Numbered from the stretch's first letter, positions 25,239-33,439 are shown. The stretch: 50,409 nucleotides of DNA from Bacteroidota bacterium (GCA_013361065.1 JABWAK010000006.1:1-50409); one strand, 5' to 3'. A program made the numbers and translations. The notes: a model not told the origin generated them from the sequence alone.

Positions 25239-26465
25239 TCAGGCGGTCTCGATATAATTGATATCCTTGCCGTAGGTCTCTTTCAGGAACCAGAGCGCCG
25301 TGAACGCGATCAGGAAGACGATTCCGCCGATCATCAGCGCACTGTTGATCAGTCCGAGGTCATGCCGCACGGAATTGAGCCAGAGCGACATCGGCACGAC
25401 CATCGAGCGGACGAAGTTCGGCACCGAAGTGGCAACGGTCGCACGGATGTTCGTCCCGAAATTCTCCGCCGCCATCGTCAGGAACACCGTCCAATACCCC
25501 TGTCCCAGTCCCACGACCAGCACCACCAGCATGAAGAGGTCGGCGCTGGCATCCTTCATGTTCAATGTGACCACCGTGAGTACCGCCATCAGGATGAAAC
25601 TGGCCCAGACGACCCGCTTGCGGCTCTTCAGCCATTCACTCAGGATGCCGCTCAGCCCGCTCCCCACCGCCAGACCGATCGCCTGCCATTTGAGCGTCTC
25701 GGCCGCCGTGATGCTCCGGGAGAGATTCAGGGCGCTTCCGAACTCCGGCGAGAAGGTGATGATGATCCCGGAGACGTACCAGATCGGGATGCCGACCGCG
25801 ATGACCATCAGCAGTTTCAGCATCAGCGCACCGGAGCGGAAGAACATCAGCACATCACCGTGCGAGTGCGCCGCCTTGCGCTGCTGCTCGAACATGGAGG
25901 ACTCCTGCAGCGTCACCATCCGCAGTGCCAGAACGAGGAATCCCATCCCGCCCCCCACGAAGTACGCCACACGCCAGTCGAACGAGCCGCCGACGTAGGA
26001 TGCGGTGAGAGCGCCGATCAATCCCAGGAAGGAGATAACGGTCGTGCCGTAGCCGCGGTACTGCTTCGGCAGGATCTCGGAGACGAGGGTGATACCGGCG
26101 CCGAGTTCACCCGCCAGCCCGAATCCGGCGATGAACCGCAGCAGTGCATAGGTATCGATGTCATTGATGAACCCGTTCGCCACATTCGCCGTGGAATAGA
26201 GCGTGATCGTCGCCAGGAGCGCCCACTTCCGTCCCATCTTGTCCCCGATGATGCCCCACGCCACTCCGCCGATCAGCATGCCGATGAACTGCAGGTTCTG
26301 CAGCAGGATCCCTTTGGAGATCAATTCGTCGCCGGTAATGCCGATGGCCTGCAGACTGGAGACTCGGACAACACCGAACAGCACGATATCGTACAGGTCC
26401 ACGAAGTATCCCAGTGCTGCAGCGATCACCGCCAGGTACATCCCGTTGTTCTTCTGTTCGCTCAT
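25239..26465 (-). CDS. MFS transporter, metabolite:proton symporter-like
   Basis: A 408-residue inner-membrane protein with about 11-12 hydrophobic segments. It opens with ALGYFVDLYDIVLFGVVR, a start seen in the metabolite:H+ symporter and sugar/organic acid groups. The loop GDKMGRKWALL matches the MFS signature between segments two and three, and RFIAGFGLAGELGAG the G-rich fourth segment. Transport of an organic acid or related compound is inferred. It is slightly short for the family. It lies between the KAS III-like gene and the acyl-CoA ligase gene with gaps of 14 and 6 bases, so it belongs to the same operon. Confidence 0.85.
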   Translation of the reverse strand: MSEQKNNGMYLAVIAAALGYFVDLYDIVLFGVVRVSSLQAIGITGDELISKGILLQNLQFIGMLIGGVAWGIIGDKMGRKWALLATITLYSTANVANGFINDIDTYALLRFIAGFGLAGELGAGITLVSEILPKQYRGYGTTVISFLGLIGALTASYVGGSFDWRVAYFVGGGMGFLVLALRMVTLQESSMFEQQRKAAHSHGDVLMFFRSGALMLKLLMVIAVGIPIWYVSGIIITFSPEFGSALNLSRSITAAETLKWQAIGLAVGSGLSGILSEWLKSRKRVVWASFILMAVLTVVTLNMKDASADLFMLVVLVVGLGQGYWTVFLTMAAENFGTNIRATVATSVPNFVRSMVVPMSLWLNSVRHDLGLINSALMIGGIVFLIAFTALWFLKETYGKDINYIETA

Positions 26466-26479
26466 AGGTTCATGTCCGG

Positions 26480-27481
26480 TTAGGAGTTATAGGACCAGCG
26501 GATGGCGGAGACCGCCATGGCCATGCCGCCGCCGGAGCTGACCAAAAAGACGATGTCATCCTTCTTCAGCCGGTGGTGCAGCACGGCATCATCCATCGCC
26601 ATGCCGATCGCGGCACTCCCGGTGTACCCGTATTTGTTCATCACATTGTGCGAACGTTCGTGCGGCAGTCCGAGGGCATCCAGCGTTTGATTGATGCTGT
26701 TGATGTTGATCTGGGTGAAAAGGAAGGTGGAGATATCCTGGAGCGCCGTCCCGGTCTCATTCGCGACATCCTTAATGAAGCGCGGCCAGTAGGTGGCATT
26801 CGTTTCCAGGGGGATCTTCTTTGCGAAGCGCAGCAGATGGTCCTTGTTGATGATGGCCTGCGGTGTGACCGGAATGGCGGTGCCGCCGCTGTAGATCCCC
26901 ATATAATCGTGGTACTGCCCGTCCGTGAAGAGTTTGGTGTGCAGGATGCCGGTGGCATCATCCGAAACGGCCAGCACCGCAGCACCGGCGCCGTCGGCGA
27001 ACAGGGTGGCGATCTTCTTATCGGAGAAATCAAGGTAGCGGCTCATCAGGTACGCACCGACCACCAGCACATAGGAATAGTGCGTGTCGCTGGCGATGAA
27101 TTTCGAGCCGACATCCACGGCAGTGACGAACCCTGCACAGGCGGTGTTGATGTCGAACGTACCGGCATTCACCGCGCCGAGCTTGTACTGCACCACCGAG
27201 GCAGTCGAGGGAGAGATGTAATCCGGGGTATCGGTGGAGACGATGATCAGGTCGAGCTGTGACGGTGTGAGCCCCGCCGCGGACAGCGCCCGTTTTGCCG
27301 CCTCCACGACGAGGTCAGAGGTCACCTGCGCGCCGGATGCATAGCGCCGCTCAAAGATGTTCCGGTTCGCTTTCAGGAACGCATCCACATCCTCATGGTA
27401 CATCTCGTTGAAGTACGAATTCGGAACGACCTGTTCCGGTGCATAATGTCCTGTCGCAATGATCTTCGCTCGTCGTGTCAT
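26480..27481 (-). CDS. KAS III-like thiolase-fold protein lacking catalytic His and Asn
   Basis: A 333-residue protein of the 3-oxoacyl-ACP synthase III (FabH/OleA) type. The N-terminal half has IFERRYASG, DLIIVSTDTPDY and the active-site cysteine C115 in NTACAGF. FADGAGAAVL is also typical. In normal KAS III the C-terminal half supplies His (HQAN) and Asn (GNTS). Here the aligned stretches read FLFTQIN and KYGYTGSA, so Thr254 and Tyr284 replace them. Decarboxylative condensation is therefore unlikely; a Cys-dependent acyl transfer, an altered condensation or a partner role is more likely. The C-terminal glycine loop SSGGGMAMAV is kept. It lies in the operon between fabG-like and MFS genes. 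Confidence 0.85.
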   Translation of the reverse strand: MTRRAKIIATGHYAPEQVVPNSYFNEMYHEDVDAFLKANRNIFERRYASGAQVTSDLVVEAAKRALSAAGLTPSQLDLIIVSTDTPDYISPSTASVVQYKLGAVNAGTFDINTACAGFVTAVDVGSKFIASDTHYSYVLVVGAYLMSRYLDFSDKKIATLFADGAGAAVLAVSDDATGILHTKLFTDGQYHDYMGIYSGGTAIPVTPQAIINKDHLLRFAKKIPLETNATYWPRFIKDVANETGTALQDISTFLFTQININSINQTLDALGLPHERSHNVMNKYGYTGSAAIGMAMDDAVLHHRLKKDDIVFLVSSGGGMAMAVSAIRWSYNS

Positions 27482-27532
27482 TCACTCTTTCCGTTCTGGT
27501 CCGTTCAAACCTGTAGTCGATCGAAACACTCC

Positions 27533-27600
27533 TGCAATTCTGATAATCTTGACAATCTTGATAATTTTGATAATCTGATAATCTGCTAATTTGCTATTCT
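27533..27600. repeat. Eight degenerate 8-9 bp tandem repeats
   Basis: Consecutive units all begin with TG and average 8-9 bases: TGCAATTC, TGATAATCT, TGACAATCT, TGATAATTT, TGATAATC, TGATAATC, TGCTAATT, TGCTATTC. They fill the gap between the fabG-like stop codon (27602) and the KAS III-like start (27481) and are strikingly AT-rich in a GC-rich operon. They could be a slippage-prone spacer or a protein-binding array. Confidence 0.7.
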
Positions 27601-27601
27601 T

Positions 27602-28342
27602 CTACCACGTCATCCCCCCATCCACACTCAGCACGATCCCGGAGACGAATGCCGATTCATCGGAGGAGAGGAAGAGGTACGCATGGGCGATGTCGATCGG
27701 ATCGCCGAGACGCTGGAGCGGGGTCCGCTCTTTGATGCCGCTGATCACCTTCTCCGGCACGGTGGAGATCATGTCGGTCGCGATGAATCCGGGCGCCACG
27801 GCGTTCACCGTGATCCCTTTCCGTCCGAACTCGCGCGCCCAGACCTTCGTCATGCCGATCACGCCGGATTTCGTCGCCACATAGTTCGTCTGACCGAAAT
27901 TGCCGTAGATCCCCACCACGCTGGAGGTGTTGACGATCTTCCCGTAGCCCTTTTCCACCATTCCCGGTGTCACTGCCTTGGTCATGTTGAAGACCCCCTT
28001 CAGGTTCACGCTGATCACCTGGTCGAACTGTTCCTCGGTCATCTTCGCGAGCGTTGCATCGCGGGTGATGCCGGCGTTGTTGACCAGGATCTGGATCCCG
28101 CCGAATGCGGCGATGCCGGCGGCGACAGCGGCCTCGCATTCATGGAGCGATGCCACATTCACCTTCACTGCCAGCGCTTTCCCTCCTGCGGCGGTGATCT
28201 CCGCTGCGGCCGCCTGCGCATGTCCTTCGTTGATATCCGCGACGATCACATTCGCTCCTTCACGGGCGAAGAGGAGTGCGGTGGTCCGGCCGATCCCTTG
28301 TCCGGCGCCGGTGATCAATGCTGTCTTGTTCTGCAGTCTCAT
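27602..28342 (-). CDS. fabG: 3-oxoacyl-ACP reductase-like short-chain dehydrogenase
   Basis: A 246-residue NAD(P)H-dependent reductase. I choose ATG 28342 because AAAGGA lies 10 bases upstream; an in-frame ATG at 28363 would overlap the regulator gene. The nucleotide-binding TGAGQGIG is at 11-18, NNAG at 88-91, and the catalytic triad is S141 (NTSSVVG), Y154 and K158 (YVATK). The C-terminal VNAVAPGFIATDM and SGIVLSVDGGMTW are typical of FabG. Being second in a cluster with an acyl-CoA ligase and a KAS III-like protein, it probably acts on a pathway-specific 3-oxoacyl or hydroxyacyl substrate, not in general fatty acid synthesis; this is inference. Confidence 0.88.
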   Translation of the reverse strand: MRLQNKTALITGAGQGIGRTTALLFAREGANVIVADINEGHAQAAAAEITAAGGKALAVKVNVASLHECEAAVAAGIAAFGGIQILVNNAGITRDATLAKMTEEQFDQVISVNLKGVFNMTKAVTPGMVEKGYGKIVNTSSVVGIYGNFGQTNYVATKSGVIGMTKVWAREFGRKGITVNAVAPGFIATDMISTVPEKVISGIKERTPLQRLGDPIDIAHAYLFLSSDESAFVSGIVLSVDGGMTW

Positions 28343-28349
28343 GGTCAGT

Positions 28350-28853
28350 TCATCCTTTGTCATTCTTGGTATAGTAGCTCTTCTTCTTCTTGCGCCAGAC
28401 GGTATCGAACTCCTTGTAGAAGTCGTTCATATGGTCGTAGAAGATCTCCATCATAGCGAGGTTCTCCTTCCAGCGCTTCAGCTCCGGCGCCCGTTCGCTG
28501 CCGAGCTGATGCAGGAACGTTTCCGCCAGCGAGATGTTCTTGCGGACGGTCCCCATGTTGAAATGGAAGACATTGATGAAGATCTCGCTGTCCGCGATGT
28601 AGTAATCCTTCCGGCTGTCCGCCCCGTTGCTCTTCTTGATGAATCCGAGCGAGTTCAGCCGGCGCGTCGCTTCGGAGATGAGTCCCTTGCTCCGGTTGAG
28701 CAGTCGGCAGATCTCCCCCAGGGACATCGGTTCCGGGGTGGTGAGCAGCAGACCGATGATGAGTCCGTTCAGCCGCTTGAAACCGTACGACGCGTAGAGG
28801 TTGCCGAATTCCTCCACGAAGAGTTTCTGCTGTGATGTGAGTTTGTGGGGCAT
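28350..28853 (-). CDS. GbsR/MarR-type transcriptional regulator
   Basis: A 167-residue DNA-binding protein. The N-terminal half holds a winged helix-turn-helix, MSLGEICRLLNRSKGLIS followed by EATRRLNSLGFIKK, as in the GbsR branch of the MarR superfamily. The C-terminal half is helical, with a basic tail (RKKKKSYYTKN). GbsR-like proteins sense small ligands and usually repress adjacent genes. It is the first gene of the minus-strand cluster, ends 7 bases before the fabG-like start, and has a strong promoter upstream (28884-28912), so it likely controls its own operon. The inducer is unknown; an acyl compound would fit the neighbours. Confidence 0.8.
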   Translation of the reverse strand: MPHKLTSQQKLFVEEFGNLYASYGFKRLNGLIIGLLLTTPEPMSLGEICRLLNRSKGLISEATRRLNSLGFIKKSNGADSRKDYYIADSEIFINVFHFNMGTVRKNISLAETFLHQLGSERAPELKRWKENLAMMEIFYDHMNDFYKEFDTVWRKKKKSYYTKNDKG

Positions 28854-28883
28854 GGGATCCTCATCGTTCTGAAAGTTCGGAAA

Positions 28884-28912
28884 ATATTAAACATACAAAA
28901 CGATAAAGTCAA
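28884..28912 (-). promoter_or_regulatory. Promoter of the GbsR-headed acyl operon
   Basis: On the minus strand TTGACT (28912-28907), a 17-base spacer, and TAATAT (28889-28884). This predicts a start of transcription near 28877 and a leader of about 24 bases. It lies between the nrdJ terminator and the regulator gene. Confidence 0.65.
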
Positions 28913-28996
28913 GGTGCGCGGAGGGGATTTCTTCATGGGCCGGGAAGGGATCGCTCCGTATTGGACACGGGAAGGATCGGCAGTGTGAAAGGCTTT

Positions 28997-29033
28997 AAAA
29001 AACGATGAGGGCGCCAATCTGGCGCCCTCATCG
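28997..29033 (-). terminator. Rho-independent terminator of nrdJ
   Basis: A perfect 14-bp stem, CGATGAGGGCGCCA (29003-29016) with TGGCGCCCTCATCG (29020-29033), has a 3-base loop. On the minus strand it is followed by six T residues (29002-28997). It lies about 100 bases after the nrdJ stop and insulates the GbsR operon. Confidence 0.92.
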
Positions 29034-29137
29034 GTACTTCTATTCTACTGGGATCGGGATCCCCCCGGCCTTCCACGCTCCTCAGGAGCTGCCGGACGTG
29101 CTTCCGTCCCGCCAAACAGCGGCGGGATGTCAGCATA

Positions 29138-31876
29138 TCAGGAACAGCCCGATGTGCTTCCGCACTGCGTGCACTTGTAGCAGGCGCCGGACCGGATCAT
29201 CAGGCTGCCGCATTCATGGCACGGCGGTGCATCGGCCTGGGTCTGGAACACGTACTTCTCGCCGCGCTCCACAGATGCGACCGATTCTGCCCGCACTTCC
29301 GCTTTGGCCACCGCCTCCAGCACCGGCGTCTCCGCCAGCATCGCCATCGGCTGCTCGTCCTTCGGCAGGAATTTCAGTCCAAGCCAGCGGAACAGATAGT
29401 CGCAGATCGATTTCGCGATCGGGATATCGGGGTTCTGCGTGAAGCCGGACGGCTCGAAGCGCATGTGGCTGAACTTGTCCACCAGCACTTTGATCGGCAC
29501 GCCGTACTGCAGCGCGATGGAGATCGAGGTGGCGAACGCATCCATCATACCGGAGAGGGTCGAGCCTTCCTTGGACATGGTGATGAACACCTCGCCCGGC
29601 GTGCCGTCCTCATACATGCCGGCGGTGATGTAGCCTTCGTGACCGGCGATGCTGAACTTGTGCGTATAGGCGGCGCGTTCGGCCGGCAGACGGCGGCGTG
29701 CGAGACGCGCTTCCGGCTTCTTCTCTTCCTTCTTCTTCTCGGTCTCGAGCGAGGTCGAGAGCGGCTGGGTCCGTTTGCAGCCGTCGCGGTACACCGCAAC
29801 AGCCTTCAGACCGAGCTTCCAGGATTCCACGTACGCCTGCATGATATCCTCCGGCGTCACGTCGTTCGGCATGTTCACCGTTTTGGAGATCGCACCGGAG
29901 AGGAACGGCTGCGTGGCACCCATCATCTTGATGTGGCCCATATACTGGATGGAGCGCTTCCCTTTGGCCGGCTTGAATGCGCAGTCGAACACGGAGAGAT
30001 GCTCCTCCTTCAGGAACGGAGCACCTTCGATCGTATCGTTCTTGTCGATGTACGACACGATGTGCTCGATCGCTTCGCTGTCATATCCCAGCTTGCGCAG
30101 TGCTTCGGGGACGGTCTGATTGACGATCTTCATCATACCGCCGCCGACCAGCTTCTTGTACTTCACCAGCGCGATATCCGGTTCCACGCCGGTGGTGTCG
30201 CAGTCCATCATGAAACCGATGGTGCCGGTCGGTGCCAGCACGGTCGCCTGACCGTTGCGGTATCCGTGCACGCTGCCGAGAGCGATCGCTTCCTTCCAGG
30301 AGGTGCTGCTCGCTTCCCACAGCGGTGCGGGGACGTAGTCGCGGGAGATCTTGTCCGCATGGATGCTGTGCTTGTTCATCACGGCCAGCATCGGCTCACG
30401 GTTCACCGCGTAGCCGTTGAACGGACCGGTGTGCTCGGCGATGCGGGCGGACTGGGCATAGGCCTCTCCGCACATCAGCGAGGTGATCGCAGCAGCATAC
30501 TCGCGACCGGAATCGGAATCATATGCAAGACCGCGCGCCATCAGCAGTGCGCCGAGGTTGGCGTAGCCGAGTCCGAGCGGACGATAGTCGTGGCTGTTCT
30601 TCTCGATGGCCGGCGTCGGATAGCTGGCATTGTCCACGAAGATCTCCTGCGCGGTGATGGTGATGCCGACCGCATACTTGAAGGAGTCGACATCGAACTC
30701 ACCGTTCTCCGTCCGGAACTTCATCAGATTGAGCGACGCCAGGTTGCACGCAGAATCATCCAGGTACATGTACTCGCTGCAGGGGTTGGAGGCATTGATC
30801 CGCGCCGTGTTGGAGGAGGTATGCCATGCATTCACGGTGGTATCGAACTGCATCCCCGGATCGCCGCACAGCCATGCCGCCTCGGCGATCTGACGCATCA
30901 GGTCGCGGGCGCGGTAGGTATCCACCGGCTTGCCGGTACGGACCGCCTTGGTGCTCCATTCCTTATCTTCCAGCACCGCCTTCATGAAGTCATCGGTCAC
31001 GCGGACGGAGTGGTTCGCATTCTGATAGGAGACGGAATCGTACGCGCCGCCGGGAACGTTGAACCCTCCATTATAACCGGAGTCGATCAGCGCCCAGGCC
31101 TTCTTCTCTTCCACTGCCTTACAATTGATGAACTCCACCACATCCGGATGATCGGCATTCAGGATGACCATCTTCGCAGCGCGGCGGGTCTTGCCGCCGG
31201 ATTTGATCACGCCGGCGAATGCATCGAAGCCTTTCATGAACGACACGGGACCGGACGCGGTACCGCCGCCGGCCAGCGCTTCACGCGAGGAGCGGAGAGT
31301 GGACAGGTTGGAACCGGTGCCCGAACCGAACTTGAAGAGCATCCCTTCCGTCCGCGCCAGCCCGAGGATCGACTCCATCGAATCCTGCACGGAGTTGATG
31401 AAGCAGGCGGAACACTGCGGCTTCTCTTCCACACCGACGTTGAACCAGACCGGGCTGTTGAATGCCATATACTGGTTCACCAGGATGAAGCACAGTTCAT
31501 TATAGAAGATGTCGGCATCCTGCTCGGTAGCGAAATACTTCTGCTTGCGCCCCCAGCCCACGGTCGCCTTTGCCACGCGGTCCACGATCTGCCGCACGCT
31601 GGTCTCACGCTCCGGGGTGTTGATCGCTCCATGAAAGTACTTGGAGACCACAACATTGGTAGCGGTCATCGACCACGATTTCGGGATCTCGACGTTCTTC
31701 TGTTCGAAGATCTTCTCTCCTTTTTCGTTGGAGATCACGGCCGTACGCAGTTCCCATTCGACCTCATCGAACGGATGAACCCCCTCGCGCGTGAAAAAAC
31801 GGCGGAATGTGAGCCCCTGAGTCCCCGATTTCTTTGCCGACGCGGTTTTTTTGACCGCTACTGTAGTATCACTCAT
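29138..31876 (-). CDS. nrdJ: Adenosylcobalamin-dependent (class II) ribonucleotide reductase
   Basis: A 912-residue cytoplasmic enzyme that reduces ribonucleotides to deoxyribonucleotides using coenzyme B12, with or without oxygen. The first 20 residues are a Lys/Ala/Thr tail. SPVWFNVG and CSACFINSVQD are near the N-terminus. The active-site NPCSEYMYLDDSACNLASLN box is followed by LGLGYANLGALLMARG and PTGTIGFMMDCDTTGVEPD. The C-terminus has a zinc-ribbon-like CHECG-x9-CYKCTQCG ending in a Cys pair region, typical of the long NrdJ. A strong AGGAGG lies 10 bases before ATG 31876. A perfect terminator follows the gene. Its 202-base leader is structured (separate entries). Confidence 0.96.
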   Translation of the reverse strand: MSDTTVAVKKTASAKKSGTQGLTFRRFFTREGVHPFDEVEWELRTAVISNEKGEKIFEQKNVEIPKSWSMTATNVVVSKYFHGAINTPERETSVRQIVDRVAKATVGWGRKQKYFATEQDADIFYNELCFILVNQYMAFNSPVWFNVGVEEKPQCSACFINSVQDSMESILGLARTEGMLFKFGSGTGSNLSTLRSSREALAGGGTASGPVSFMKGFDAFAGVIKSGGKTRRAAKMVILNADHPDVVEFINCKAVEEKKAWALIDSGYNGGFNVPGGAYDSVSYQNANHSVRVTDDFMKAVLEDKEWSTKAVRTGKPVDTYRARDLMRQIAEAAWLCGDPGMQFDTTVNAWHTSSNTARINASNPCSEYMYLDDSACNLASLNLMKFRTENGEFDVDSFKYAVGITITAQEIFVDNASYPTPAIEKNSHDYRPLGLGYANLGALLMARGLAYDSDSGREYAAAITSLMCGEAYAQSARIAEHTGPFNGYAVNREPMLAVMNKHSIHADKISRDYVPAPLWEASSTSWKEAIALGSVHGYRNGQATVLAPTGTIGFMMDCDTTGVEPDIALVKYKKLVGGGMMKIVNQTVPEALRKLGYDSEAIEHIVSYIDKNDTIEGAPFLKEEHLSVFDCAFKPAKGKRSIQYMGHIKMMGATQPFLSGAISKTVNMPNDVTPEDIMQAYVESWKLGLKAVAVYRDGCKRTQPLSTSLETEKKKEEKKPEARLARRRLPAERAAYTHKFSIAGHEGYITAGMYEDGTPGEVFITMSKEGSTLSGMMDAFATSISIALQYGVPIKVLVDKFSHMRFEPSGFTQNPDIPIAKSICDYLFRWLGLKFLPKDEQPMAMLAETPVLEAVAKAEVRAESVASVERGEKYVFQTQADAPPCHECGSLMIRSGACYKCTQCGSTSGCS

Positions 31877-31982
31877 TGGGTTATGTCCTCCTGTTAACTA
31901 AAAGTGTTGGATAAAATTGGTATAGTTTGTCCGAAATTCAGGTTACAACAAAATTGTCTGTTTTGGCGCAAAAAACGAGAAA

Positions 31983-32071
31983 ACAGGTCCCAGTTCTCTA
32001 CGTTGTAGAGAAAGCCCCATAAATATTGTGTGAAATTGAACGAGAGAAAAACGGAGAGAACTGCGTCCTGT
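31983..32071 (-). promoter_or_regulatory. nrdJ leader RNA with competing hairpins
   Basis: On the nrdJ mRNA a 17-base arm (32071-32055) pairs with 31999-31983 at 15 of 17 positions (core CAGTTCTCT/AGAGAACTG). The 3' part of that arm can instead form a perfect local hairpin, TTCTCTAC/GTAGAGAA (32012-32005 with 32001-31994, 3-base loop). The two structures exclude each other, the usual arrangement of attenuators and riboswitches. No known riboswitch consensus was recognised. Confidence 0.5.
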
Positions 32072-32101
32072 GTAACTCTATGCGAATATAGATGGTTACA
32101 C
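32070..32101. promoter_or_regulatory. Operator-like dyad overlapping the nrdJ -10 element
   Basis: GTGTAAC (32070-32076) and GTTACAC (32095-32101) are perfect inverted arms, with a further TCTAT/ATAGA pair inside (32077-32081 and 32088-32092). The dyad covers the nrdJ -10 hexamer, so a bound protein would block RNA polymerase. An NrdR-type repressor is the natural candidate for an RNR gene, but the match to the NrdR box is poor. Confidence 0.5.
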
Positions 32102-32113
32102 TACTCAAGTCAA
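32085..32113 (-). promoter_or_regulatory. Promoter of nrdJ
   Basis: On the minus strand TTGACT (32113-32108), 17 bases, and TATATT (32090-32085). Transcription would start near 32078, giving a leader of about 202 bases that contains the competing hairpins. Confidence 0.62.
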
Positions 32114-32191
32114 GAAAAAAGTGAGGTCCGAAACCATAGAAAACAGTGCGATAAACTTAACTTGACATTCAGGGAACATTGGATCCGGTTC

Positions 32192-32220
32192 TTGACAATT
32201 GCCACATAACGCCGTTATAG
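32192..32220 (+). promoter_or_regulatory. Probable promoter of the nuo operon
   Basis: TTGACA (32192-32197), 17 bases, then TTATAG (32215-32220). A second TTGACA at 32162-32167 has no good -10 partner. The predicted start leaves a leader of about 314 bases before nuoA. Confidence 0.5.
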
Positions 32221-32540
32221 AACCACCCTGTACCGGCCGCACACACGGATGTACAACCATGGAAAACGATGAAAAATCAACGATTGCACTCTTATAACGA
32301 CCATCACATATAACGGTGGTTGAAATGTCGCGCAGAACGGACAGTGACCGTCACGGTGTTCACGGATTCCTGCGCGTTCTGTACTCTAATGACTGCGGAA
32401 AAAAATATTTTTTTTCTCCGCGGCGGACCGCTGCAGCAGCACCGCGGAGCGTCATTTCGCTTCATTGACTTTCGGTCAATTTTTCGATAACTTTTGTCAC
32501 TGTCACAGATTTTTCTCTCACCGGACCTTCTTTCTCTCTT

Positions 32541-32894
32541 ATGCAGTCGTACATACCAATCGTGATGATGATCGGAGTGGCGGCCTTCCTCGGCGTCGTC
32601 TTCCTGATGCTGCAACGGTTCCTCGGACCGCACCGGCCGAATCCCGAAAAGCTCTCCACCTACGAAAGCGGCATGCCCCCCATCAAGTCGGCGCGTGAAC
32701 GCTTCTCCGTCAAGTACTATATGGTGGCGGTGCTCTTCATCCTCTTCGACATCGAGGTGATCTTCCTCTATCCCTGGGCCGTGAACTTCCGTGCGCTGGG
32801 ATTGTTTGGATATGTGGAGATGATCCTCTTCATCGTCATTCTGCTGGTCGGATACCTGTATATCTTGAAAAAAGGAGCGTTACAATGGGATTAG
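32541..32894 (+). CDS. nuoA: NADH-quinone oxidoreductase subunit A
   Basis: A 117-residue membrane subunit of respiratory complex I with three membrane helices (about 4-24, 60-80 and 88-110). The loop [19 protein letters not shown] is the conserved NuoA signature preceding the second helix ([14 protein letters not shown]). It overlaps nuoB by 10 bases, so the two are translationally coupled. The start lacks an obvious ribosome binding site; the upstream stretch is pyrimidine-rich. First gene of the nuo cluster. Confidence 0.94.
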   Translation: MQSYIPIVMMIGVAAFLGVVFLMLQRFLGPHRPNPEKLSTYESGMPPIKSARERFSVKYYMVAVLFILFDIEVIFLYPWAVNFRALGLFGYVEMILFIVILLVGYLYILKKGALQWD

Positions 32895-33430
32895 AACATG
32901 CCCTGGGCGATACCGCCCTGACCACCACCATCGATTCCGCCATCAACTGGTGCCGGAAGAACTCGGTCTGGCCGATGCCGCTCGGCATCTCCTGCTGCGG
33001 TATCGAGATGATGGCCTTCGCCATGCCCCGGTTCGACGTTGCACGCTTCGGCGCCGAAGTGTTCCGGTTCTCCCCCCGTCAGTCCGACCTGCTCCTCGTT
33101 GCCGGCACCACCACCTATAAGATGGCGACCGTTGTCCGCAAGATCTATGACCAGATGCCCGATCCGAAATGGGTCATCGCCATGGGCGCCTGCACCTCCT
33201 CCGGCGGCATGTACCGCACCTACTCCGTCGTGCAGGGGATCGATCAGTTCCTGCCGGTGGATGTGTACGTGGCAGGATGCCCGCCGCGCCCGGACAATCT
33301 GCTCCACGCACTCATGATGATCCAGGAGAAGATCCAGCGGGGCGAAAGCCGCGGTACACCGATGACGGTCGCTGCAGAACGCGCCGAACAGCAGCAGCTG
33401 CTCCAGATCCAGGGCGTCGCCAATAATTAA
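32885..33430 (+). CDS. nuoB: NADH-quinone oxidoreductase subunit B
   Basis: A 181-residue peripheral subunit carrying iron-sulfur cluster N2, the last electron carrier before quinone in complex I. The four cluster cysteines are C37, C38 (GISCCGIE), C103 (MGACTSSGG) and C132 (VAGCPPRPD). [13 protein letters not shown] is also conserved. The C-terminal tail after residue 155 is Glu/Gln/Ala-rich. It begins inside the end of nuoA and is followed by a strong 12-bp hairpin before nuoC. Confidence 0.96.
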   Translation: MGLEHALGDTALTTTIDSAINWCRKNSVWPMPLGISCCGIEMMAFAMPRFDVARFGAEVFRFSPRQSDLLLVAGTTTYKMATVVRKIYDQMPDPKWVIAMGACTSSGGMYRTYSVVQGIDQFLPVDVYVAGCPPRPDNLLHALMMIQEKIQRGESRGTPMTVAAERAEQQQLLQIQGVANN

Positions 33431-33439
33431 TCAGTCCAT

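Larger units (their letters stand above)
31877..32540. other. 664-bp divergent control region between nrdJ and nuoA
   Basis: No gene is evident. The left half carries the nrdJ leader, dyad and promoter. The right half carries a plus-strand promoter at 32192-32220 and a leader of about 314 bases before nuoA. That leader contains hairpins at 32416-32449 (CTCCGCGG/CCGCGGAG) and 32464-32480 (ATTGAC/GTCAAT followed by TTTT), plus complementary CAGAACG/CGTTCTG at 32333-32339 and 32375-32381. The T-flanked hairpin 57 bases before nuoA could act as an attenuator. Confidence 0.55.

Noticed and set aside
27533-27600. CRISPR array
   Set aside because: Units are only 8-9 bp, have no spacers, and no cas gene is nearby.
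29216-31897. An 893-codon open frame opposite nrdJ
   Set aside because: Antisense shadow of nrdJ with Arg/His-rich composition and no motif.
31877-32078. Cobalamin riboswitch in the nrdJ leader
   Set aside because: The leader has the right size and gene context, but no B12-box (GCCACTG-type) or other conserved core was found on the minus strand.
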